A stretch of 64,000 nucleotides of DNA from Aureobasidium sp. EXF-3400 (taxonomy: Eukaryota > Ascomycota > Dothideomycetes > Dothideales > Saccotheciaceae), in contig SWBL01000113.1 in the NCBI GenBank assembly GCA_024195585.1, positions 62,001 to 126,000 on the forward strand, given 5' to 3'. The notes beneath the pieces were generated by a model. It was given only the letters and a program-made list of their open reading frames with translations, was not told the DNA's origin and did not search any database. Positions 54,919 to 64,000 of the stretch are shown piece after piece. The translations under genes and the position numbers were made by a program. How positions within the stretch are numbered: the stretch's first letter is position 1; each line of letters starts with the position of its first letter.

Positions 54919-57900
54919 ATGGTGCGATACCAGCACCTGGCAGTCAATACTGCCTTGGTTCTCGGACTGCAGGCCATCTGCACGAATGCCGCTCCTTCGG
55001 TGAACGTAGCACTCAAAACCTCGTTCAATTCGGCTCCTTATCTAGTAGAACTATTGTAAGACCTCTCTGCAGCCAAGTGGAAACAGCACTGACGAGACTT
55101 AGAGAGACAGCTGCAGATGAGAATGCGACCGCTTACTTTCCACTACTCGACCGAATCGCAGAAGGTCACTTCGACCATGCCTCGACCGATCAAGATCTGT
55201 ATACCCTGTTCAAGAAGACGCTGCAAGAGGAAGGCCATCTCGCCAAAGCCGAAGACATTTCTTCGTTCGAATACGCCTTGTCCATCCATGCCGCTGCACC
55301 CAGAATTGAGGCACACTACCAGTTCTACAACACTACGGTAGAGCCTACACTCAAGAGTCGGTTGGATACAAGCTGTGAGACTTGGTTACACTTCAATAGC
55401 CAACAGTACTGTGATCCCGATCTATCGAGTTCGTCAGGCAATTCAGTAGACCAGGAGTATGCATTCGAAATTTCCCCGCACCTTTGTCAGAATGCTGACA
55501 TTCTACAGACGTGTTCTGGACCTCCCATTCGATCGCATTGTGGGTGACAAGCAGAGCAAGACACCCGCTATCCTCTACGCAGACCTTATGTCCCCCTCAT
55601 TCCGTCAGTTCCACAAGACAGTCAGTGCAACCGCCAGGGCTGGAAAGACATCGTACAGAGTGAGATATAGACCGTCTCTAAGCATACCTGGCTTTCCGCT
55701 CGCTGTGAGTGGATACGGTATTGCGCTTGACTTGAAGAGGACCGACTACATTGTCATCGACGATCGCAAAGCTGAGGACTCGGATGAGACAAAGATTGAT
55801 GCCTCTGGTGCCAAGTTGGCAGACGAGGACGTGACAGATCTCAAGCCACTGTCCTCTAAGGAATTGCTGAGACTGGACATGAGAGCGTCTAGCTTTGTTA
55901 TGGACAGTGCGGATCCATTCGATACCTTGTTGAAACTCACCCAGGACTTCCCGAAGCACTCGGCAGCCATGTCTGCGCACGAAGTCTCTGAGCAATTCAG
56001 AAAGGAGCATCTGGCCAATCGTGAGGTATTCTTGCCATCAGGATACAACATCATTTGGATGAATGGTCTTCAGATCCTGGCTCGCGATTTTGATGCTTAC
56101 GCGATGCTTGAGCATATGCGCCGTGAGCGTAAGTTGATTAACAGTGCTGGTGAGCTTGGCTTGACTGGAAAGGAGGCTGTACAACTCTTGTCACATTCCT
56201 CAATCTCAGAAGCTGCTTCGACCCAAGAACCGCAGCGTTATGACTGGAGAGACGAGCTTGAAGGCGGTAAAGTCATTATCTGGATGAATGACATCGAGCA
56301 TGATAAACGTTATGCTGAATGGCCAGATCAAGTTAGAGCAGTAAGTCATAGTCTTGGTGCCCACATGGAAGTCACTAACAGTCAAAGTTGTTGCAACGAA
56401 CATACCCTGGACAATTGCCTCCTGTTCGCAAAGAGGTACACAACCTCATTCTGCCCATCAATTTCGCCGACTACAAGGACGTGGAAATGGTTGTAGAAAC
56501 TTTGCAAAATTTCGTGAAGAGGAAAGTGCCTATCCGATTTGGTCTCGTGCCCAAGACGTCTTCCGTAGGATCCTCGGAGCAAGCCAAGACTGTATATCAC
56601 TTGCTAGACACCTACGGTCTTGGTGTTGCCCTTGAATATCTTGAAAAGGTTGGTGATCCGTGCTAAATGTCGTTGAAATCTGCTGACCCTACCAGCTCTC
56701 GTCCAACCAAGGCCGAAAACTTTCTGGTCCAGTGCAGTCAGTCTTTGAGAATGCTATCAAGGGTCGCAAGCTCCGTAAGGATCGTGTTTCAGCGCCTTTG
56801 CAAGAGGTCTTGAAGGGCGACGATTTTGAAGCACGTGTTGCATCCGCACGCAAATATCTTGTCCGTCTAGGGGCATCTGGACCCAACCCGCCCTTCTTCG
56901 TCAACGGCATTCCTCTTCCGATGTCTGATGAATGGCTTCAAGAGATGAGCCAGCGTATAAGCACTGATTTACGTACTGTGCAGAAGGCAGTGTTTGAGGA
57001 AGAGCTCAATGATGAAAGCTACGTTCCTGAGGTGTTCTTATCTCGCACATCCGCTCGTCGTAATCCGTGGATCATCCCCGAAGACGAAAACAGCATTCGA
57101 CAAGTCAACCTGGCATCCATCTCCGATCTGTCTGAAGGCGCGATAGGATCGATTCCTAGCTTACCAGCCAGCAAGGATACCATCTCAAGCGAGTTGATCC
57201 ACCTGGTCATTATTGCAGACTTTGATACAGAAGCTGGTCAGAGTATGCTCTCCGACCTCATTGCCCTACGCAAGGAAGAATATGATCAGGTCGAGATTCT
57301 GCTCGTCCACAACTCTGACAAGGAGTTGTCAACCTCGAGCTTTGCAGTTGATTTGTTCAAGACTATGATGTTGGGTCCCGTCGTCTCCTTGGATGCCTTG
57401 GAAGCCCTGGTGTCGAAGAAGAAGGTCGAGGTTTCTGAAGAAGACGTTGTCGCAGCTCAGGCATTCTGGTCATCAGCTGACAGGTTCCTCAACGATGTTG
57501 GCTTCGCTAGAGGCGAGCAAGGTATCCTGGTGGCAGGTAGGGTTGTTGGGCCCTTGCCATTATTCGAAGGATTCGATCGCGATGATTTTGTGACGTTACT
57601 GTCATATGAACGCATGAAGCGCTTGATGCCGGCAGCAAAGGCTATCAAAGGTGTCAACGTTCTAGACAAGGCCAACACGGCTTTGTCGTTCTCCAAGCTA
57701 TCGAACCTGATTGCACTATCATCAAAATCAGACATCCCTGAGGGCATGTTTGATGCTTCTCCTCCTGCTCGAGCAGACATCTTCAATGGCTGGACTGGCT
57801 CACACACCCTCATCGAGCGTGGAGATTCCGAGTCTGCGACCATCCAAATTGTCGCCACCATAGACCCAGCATCTGAAGTTGCTCAACGTTGGGTACCCAT

Positions 57901-59698
57901 TCTGAAGGTTCTCTCTGAGCTCTCTGGTGTTCATCTGCGCCTATACCTCAATCCCAAAGAAAGACTGGACGAGCTACCTGTCAAGCGTTTCTACCGACAT
58001 GTGCTGGAGTCTAAGCCTAGATTTGACAAGCAAGGCTCTCTTCAAGGTACTCTGGCTCACTTTGAAGGTCTTCCAGCAGACGCCCTTCTCACAATGGCCA
58101 TGGACATGCCACCTGCATGGCTTGTTGCACCTAAGGACAGCATTCACGACCTTGACAACATCAAGTTGAGCTCGACTCAAGGCAGGGATATCGAAGCGAC
58201 CTATGAGCTCGAGAGTATCCTGATCGAAGGTCACTCTAGAGATGTTACAATCGGAACTGCTCCCAGAGGAGCTCAGCTTGTGCTTGGTACGAACAAAGAT
58301 CAACACTTTGCTGATACCATCATCATGGCAAACCTGGGATACTTCCAGTTCAAGGCCAACCCGGGCTTCTACAACCTGACTCTGCAGAAAGGCAGAAGCG
58401 AGGAAATCTTCAAGATCGACAGTGCTGGAACTCTAGGCTATAGTCCTCAGACAGGTGATGAGACGACTGAGATTGCTCTTACCAGTTTCCGAGGTGCTAC
58501 TATCTTCCCGCGTCTGTCTCGCAGAGCTGGCATGGAGGATGAAGATGTCCTGGAAAGCGCAAAGACGACGACAGATCACATTACCGACAAGGCCGACAAA
58601 CTCCTTGCCAAGGTTGGTCTCGGAAGCGTGAAGTCCAGTGAAGTCCTCTCCAAAGCCCAAAAATTCGGATCTGGCTTGCTTTCAGGATCATCGACTGGCT
58701 CCACCACTGATATCTCCACTCTGCCTCATGCCGACATCAACATCTTCTCGGTTGCCTCTGGCCATCTCTACGAGCGCATGCTCAATATCATGATGCTCTC
58801 CGTCACAAAGCACACCTCGCACACCGTAAAGTTCTGGTTCATCGAACAATTCCTCTCTCCCTCTTTCAAAGCATTTTTACCCATCATGGCTGAAGAATAC
58901 AACTTCCGCTACGAAATGGTAACCTACAAATGGCCACACTGGCTCCGCGCCCAAAAAGAAAAACAACGCGAGATTTGGGGTTACAAGATTTTGTTCCTGG
59001 ATGTTTTGTTTCCTTTGGATCTGGATAAAGTGATCTTTGTGGATGCAGATCAGATCGTCAGGACGGATATGTATGATCTCGTTACTTACGATCTACAAGG
59101 CGCACCCTACGGATTCACTCCCATGTGCGATTCACGCACAGAAATGGAAGGCTTCCGATTCTGGAAACAAGGGTATTGGAAAAACTTCCTCAGGGGCTTG
59201 CCATACCATATCTCAGCTTTATACGTTGTTGATCTGGTACGTTTCCGCCAAATGGCTGCTGGAGACCGTCTACGCCAACAATACCATCAACTCTCCGCCG
59301 ACCCCAACAGTCTCTCAAACTTGGATCAGGATCTGCCAAATCACATGCAACATGTGCTTCCCATCCACAGTTTGCCCCAAGAATGGCTCTGGTGCGAAAC
59401 CTGGTGCAGTGACCAAACCCTCGGTGTAGCACGCACCATCGACCTGTGCAACAACCCCCAAACCAAAGAACCCAAACTCGAGAGAGCGAGACGTCAAGTT
59501 CCCGAATGGACCATTTACGATGATGAGATTGCGGCGTTGGCGCAGAGGAAGGTTGGTCAAGGCAAAAGTCCTATTGCTGGTGGAGATGCGAGTGGTGCGG
59601 GTATTCAGGCAGAGATGCAGGAACAAGATGCAAGAGCGCAGAAAGAGGAGAACGAGAGGAAGGAGAAGCAGAAGCAAAAGGGTCATGATGAGTTGTAG
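54919..59698 (+). CDS. gpt1: UDP-glucose:glycoprotein glucosyltransferase (ER folding sensor)
   Basis: UGGT reglucosylates N-glycans of misfolded glycoproteins in the ER lumen so that calnexin rebinds them. Five exons (54919-55055, 55103-55456, 55509-56340, 56388-56648, 56696-59698) encode 1,528 residues, the normal size. A signal peptide ('HLAVNTALVLGLQAICTNAA') is followed by the long thioredoxin-like/beta folding-sensor region. The GT24 catalytic domain occupies the last 300 residues with the metal-binding DxD in 'VIFVDADQIVRTD', 'GAPYGFTPMCDSR' and 'NLDQDLPNHMQ'. The protein ends in HDEL, the fungal ER-retention signal. Intact catalytic motifs favour true UGGT over the inactive Kre5 type. 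All introns are 46-52 nt. Confidence 0.95.
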
Positions 59699-60000
59699 AG
59701 ATTAGAAGCAAAACAGTAGAATAGAAACTTACTAGTATGGTAGGAAGACTATGCACGAAGAAAGAGAATGTTGTGACAAACAGAGACCCTTACTCCAATT
59801 AACAAGGTAGTGGTTCTTTTTACACACAAAATCGGCAAGATGAGAATTGATTGCATTACAACAATGAAAAGAAAAATGTGTTTTGGCTGGCCTCGGAAAA
59901 TAATTACTCCTAATCAAGACCCTCCCATGGTAGATGGTGTTTCCATGTGTCGAGTGACCCATTGCAACACCACCACCGGCGGCGGCGGCGGCGGCACGTT
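59699..60000. other. Convergent intergenic region with (GGC)6
   Basis: About 300 nt between the UGGT and snf5 stop codons. A (GGC)6 run at 59978-59995 lies just past the snf5 stop and so within its likely 3' UTR. Confidence 0.6.
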
Positions 60001-62564
60001 CTAATTGCCCGCACTGCCTTGCGTACCAGCATCACCGCTAGCAGCCAACCTAGCATCCACCATAGCCTTGTGCTTCCTGTTCTTGATGTGCAGTTCGAAT
60101 TTGGCAATCGTCTCTTCCCTCATTGCAGTATAAAGCTTGCCAGGACAATCGTCACAGCGAATACGGGGTTGCCACATCCACTTGACTTCTTGTTTCTCGC
60201 CAGTGGCGCGGTTGGTATAGTTGGCGGGTGGAGGTGAGCCGGCCGGCAACGAGGCGTGGTCGATGGGGATGGGCTTATCGGTAGCGGGATCGATGGCGGC
60301 GAAGCGCATCAGACCGGAGAAGCGAGAGGTTGGGTACATACGGTGCATTTCCGCGAGTGCGGTTTTCAGCCAGGGTGGTATGTCGGGCTGAGGCAGGGAA
60401 TGTGTCAGATCTGGAAAGATGATTCCAGGAAGCATGGATCTCAAGAGCGTTCACTTACTGTGGCACTATCTGGCAAAGGTGTAGTGGCGGCTTCGACTCG
60501 TCCTTGCGAATCGTACTCGACATCCTTTGTGATTTTGGTCGGTGTAGGTGCTGGAAGTTTGGTCGTTGGTGTTGGTGCTTGTGGTTGAGCTTGGCGAGCA
60601 GGAGTGACTGCAGCCGCTGGTAGAGGTCGGTTCTGCATTGACGGCGTCGCAGGGCCCGCTGCTTGCTTCGCTGGTGTAGCAGTAGGCTTAGCAACTGGCA
60701 TGGTGAACGATGTAGGGAAGCCTGATAGAGGAGGTGCCGCACTACGGCCAAACTTCTTTCTGGCCAAAAATTGCTTGAACTTGTCAGGATTCAGACGAAG
60801 TTTGACAATCATCGATGTTGGCTCTGCCGTGTCTTCACGAGCTGATGTCTCTTGAACACGTCTAGACGCTCTGGTCGACTCTGGTTGTGAGAGCATGGCA
60901 ACATCAGGAGTAGCCGATCTGCCGTAGGTCTGACGCATAGCAATTTGTGCAGCACTGGCGGCACCTCTCATGCCTCTGGTTCTTGCCGTACCACTTGGAA
61001 GCTGAGTAGGTGCGGGAGACTCGGCTCCGGACTCTTCCTCTTCCAGCTCATCAGAATCACTTCCATCATTCAAGCGAGCACCAGGTCTACGACCTCTACC
61101 AGTTGCGGTACGACGGACCTTGAAAATGCCACTGGCTTCCAGGGTTTCAGCAGCACCTGGAATGACTGTTGACACAACCAATGACCGCACGGTCCTTTGA
61201 CGTTCCTTGAGATCTGGCAAAGCAGGACCACCACGTCTGTTGAGTTGACGCTTCTGTGCTCTCTGTTCACGCAGCATGGACAACTCAGTCTTTTCCAGTT
61301 CGGTCTCAGTAAGCTCGTACATGTATGGTGTCCAGTCCTTCTGACTCTGTTGCTGCCTGAACACATTGGGCACAGGTGACGGAAGCATATTTTCACGAAT
61401 GTCAGGGTCCTCTATCGGTCGTCCATCAAATTCGTAATTGGTTACGAACAAGCTCTTGGTATAGAGCTGGCATTGCTCGCGAATTGAGTGCGCAATGGCT
61501 GTTGTAAATTCACCAGAAAGCGAAAGATCCAGAGACATTTGTCTGGCAAACTCCTCGGGCGAATTAAGAGGATTGTTGATGTCCCATTCGAATTGATCCA
61601 CCAGAGTAATGTGTCCAATGGTAATATTGAGCTTGACAGTAATGCGCATGTCATCGTTCTTGTGCGCATTGTAAGGGGTCTCGGGTTCCGCAGATTGGCC
61701 AGCGGGGTAAACGTGGGGATAGTAATTGTTCAACTGATCGAGCAATTCCTGATGGACTTGACGAGCAAGCAGTTGGCTATGTTCGGTAGGCATCTTTAGG
61801 TCTTCGATAAGGTTCTCGGCGAAGAGCTGTGGAGAGACCAGGCGGTCATTGAGATTCCAGGTGAATGTGTCGCGCAGTCTCAGCTTCTCGAGCTCAAGAT
61901 CGAGTCGTACGGGTACGAGCTCCTCCAGGTATTCGGCCTGCTGTCCTGCGTCTTTCCTGGCAACGCGCAATTCGCGCGTCCTCCTGCCGCCAGCTCTACG
62001 GCGCGTGGCCGGATACTCCAGCCGTGTCCTGTCGTCGGTACGGCCATTTCCATAACCAGCATAGCCATATCCAAAGACAGCTCCAGGATGTTGTTGTCGC
62101 TGTTGTCTTCCCTCGTGGAGGTACCATTCCTTCTCCTGTTCCTTGAGCCTCAGAAGCTTGCGCGATTTCTCAGCCTGATCGTTCATGGCAGCAGCATATA
62201 GTGAGTCGCGTTGGATATAGCGCTCGAGGAGGACTTCCTGGTGTGCAGGGTTGTTTGGCGATTGAGGACGCGCGGGAATGCGCGAGCCAGAGCGCGAACG
62301 TTTCCTCGACATGGCGACTCCGTTAGAGGATTGTGAAGGTGACGAGGTCACGTCGATACCTGATGCGGCCATGATGTCTTTGGCGCGCTGCTTTCCGTCA
62401 CGAATAGCATCACCAGCGTCCGAGGGAGGGTTTGGAGGAGGATCGGTCGAGGCGTTGGTGGGGGGAGCGGCACTTCTCCGACCTGGCGGGGGCTGAGCGA
62501 GATTGAAGGGCTGGCCGCTGTTTGGAAAGGGTGAGACGGCAGGATTGGTCGAGGGCGATTGCAT
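60001..62564 (-). CDS. snf5: Snf5 (SMARCB1) subunit of SWI/SNF chromatin remodeller
   Basis: Snf5 helps the SWI/SNF complex grip the nucleosome acidic patch and recruits activators. Exons 60459-62564 and 60001-60387 (71-nt intron, phase 0) give 830 residues. After a Pro/Ser-rich N-terminus comes '[13 protein letters not shown]', typical of filamentous-fungal Snf5. The SNF5 domain with its two repeats lies at about 225-420 ('[20 protein letters not shown]', '[20 protein letters not shown]'). A '[15 protein letters not shown]' region and a disordered tail follow. The second exon adds '[13 protein letters not shown]' and a CxxC element ('[12 protein letters not shown]'). RSC-type Sfh1 was considered, but the N-terminal motifs fit Snf5 better. 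Confidence 0.9.
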
Positions 62565-63247
62565 GGTTCAAGGAGTGTTTATCGCGAAGTGACTGAGTTG
62601 AGGATTAGCAGGCGCGTGGGGGGTCGCGTCGAGTGGAGATGGTGTGAGAGGGGAGGCCATGACAGAGTGATGGCGCGTCAAACTCGACAGCAGTTGGGAA
62701 GAGATGGAAGGAGGTAACAAGAAGGAGAAAAGGGACAGAGTTGGAAATGACATACCTTGGTCGAACATGCCCCTCTAAGGGCAGTTGGTCTGGCCGAGCG
62801 GGAAAGGACGGTGCCTGAACCAAGCGGTGTGCGGCTCCGATGGCAGTACAAGGCCTTTGTTTCACGCCCTGTCAGCGCTGAGATGGTCGACGAGGTTTGC
62901 GCACCGATGATTGGTGATCAACTAATGGCTATTTAGATAAATCATGCACATTCCCAATGAACAGCTCATTCGGCGCGTCTCTCTCCAGTCTCTCGACGAC
63001 CCGGGTGCACGGGCCGCCGACCAACTGCCATTCATTACCTTCACGTATTCGGACTTGTCGCTTATTCTGATTCACGTTATGAGGCCGAGTAACCATATAA
63101 GTCCATTTATTGATTCATGAACATGATGCCTGTCGCTTGCACTTTCTTCAACTCCTGCTGCTACAATAAAACGCCTCGTCAGAATCTAATCATTTTGCTG
63201 CCCTTTGGTATCCCTTTGCTGTCCTCAATCGTGCTTCCAACAGTCCT
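62565..63247. other. Intergenic, snf5 promoter side
   Basis: About 683 nt between snf5 and the vps74 3' end, both on the minus strand. It should contain the snf5 promoter. No other feature was recognised. Confidence 0.4.
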
Positions 63248-64000
63248 CTAAAGTAGGGAATCCAATCTCGTAAACACGCTCAGACAAGCAGCCACCACCT
63301 GTATCGAGTCAGCATATCTTCCTGCTGTAAGCCTTGGTCAAGATACATACCTCAAGTTGCAATTCTTTGTCCTTTGCATTGTTGACCTCGTCCATGATCA
63401 CTTGTCCCAGATTGGCTCCAATGCTACCAGGTCCTCCTGTCCTTCGTGCAAAGGGGTATTGTGAGTACTCGGCCAGCAGCTCGTCCACCTGTGCAAATGC
63501 CCTCTCGCGTGCCTCATGTTGCAGCGTTGTCAATGCGTTCTCCAGCACGTTGGCAGCGTATGCTCCACAAACCATAGCGATGGTTCGCAGATATCTGAAT
63601 TCCATCTCTTCGGGCAGGTATTCCGTGGGTGGTAGGACGACAGTACGGTTGGTCAGAACGTTACGGACACGACGACGAATCTCGTCCTTTGCACCGCCAT
63701 CAGCCACGGGATGAGTTGCCATGTCGAACAACAGGAAGTTACGCTTCTCGGTACGCAGAATACCCTTGTCGACCAGTCCCTTTGCCAAGCGTTCTCGGAC
63801 TTGCTTGAGTTGGTAGCCGATCTTCATGAGATTCCATGTTTCGCCTTGTGTATGTGTTAGCCTTGTGGTCTTCTATTGTTCATGTTGGGTCAGGAGCAGT
63901 ATTACCACTCATAAGGTCTATCCACGAGCTCACGCTCATCTTCTCGCTGCTCTTCATCATCTTGAGTGCCTCGTCAAGCAGAACCTCGCCGGTCAGCGTG
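63248..64000 (-). CDS. vps74: Vps74/GOLPH3 Golgi PI4P-binding protein, C-terminal part
   Basis: Vps74 binds PI4P and COPI and retains glycosyltransferases in the Golgi. Visible exons are 63906-64000 (running off the right edge), 63351-63844 and 63248-63298, with introns of 61 and 52 nt. Family segments are '[20 protein letters not shown]', '[20 protein letters not shown]', '[20 protein letters not shown]' and '[20 protein letters not shown]'. The last exon supplies '[16 protein letters not shown]', matching the known C-terminus. The 5' part, including the start codon, is outside the window. Confidence 0.95.

Overview
The window is nuclear DNA from a filamentous ascomycete (Pezizomycotina). 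Genes carry short GT-AG introns of about 45-95 nt with CTAAC/CTGAC-type branch sites. Base composition is balanced, both strands are densely coded, and the proteins are of fungal type (Ssd1, Gcn4/CpcA, Rtg2, Reb1, Vrl1-like). The protein flavour suggests Dothideomycetes, perhaps an Aureobasidium-like black yeast, but that is inference. No virus, transposon, CRISPR array or secondary-metabolite cluster was seen.
Layout, left to right: ssd1 (minus, 3' part beyond the left edge); gle1 and prp46 (plus); an unidentified spliced gene that appears frameshifted (plus); prefoldin subunit 5 (minus) divergent from orc1 (plus); a gap with a possible small spliced gene; the bZIP activator gene cpcA/gcn4 (minus) with a GCN4-style two-uORF leader; emp24 (minus); a 1.7-kb gap with a tRNA-like relic; a Myb-like nuclear protein gene (plus); a large disordered protein gene (minus); a 3.4-kb gene-poor stretch; gcn20, ola1, a VPS9-ankyrin-PX-BAR gene (Vrl1-like) and a long-tailed histone H2B-like gene (all plus); rtg2 and a HAM1-like lipid-binding protein gene (minus); malic enzyme (plus); reb1 and rad54 (minus); the ER glucosyltransferase UGGT (plus); snf5 (minus); vps74 (minus, 5' part beyond the right edge).
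Most genes are conserved housekeeping functions: mRNA export and splicing, replication origin licensing, translation control, chromatin remodelling, recombination, ER quality control and Golgi/endosome traffic. They form no operon-like pathway. Two parts of one circuit do lie about 14 kb apart: gcn20, which helps activate the Gcn2 kinase, and cpcA, whose translation that kinase controls through uORFs.
The most unusual items are: (1) an H2B-like histone-fold protein with about 165 extra N-terminal residues, containing ten SQ/TQ sites and a ubiquitin-interacting-motif-like helix, and lacking the lysine that is ubiquitylated in H2B; (2) the cpcA leader, with a three-codon uORF1, a 48-codon uORF2, a TGACTCA box and an AUG-less open extension of the main frame; (3) a malic enzyme with both a mitochondrial presequence and a C-terminal SKL; (4) a rad54 start codon assembled only by splicing; (5) clustered NDR-kinase sites and docking motifs in Ssd1. 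Exon borders are read by eye from splice signals and frame continuity; no alignment or RNA evidence was available.
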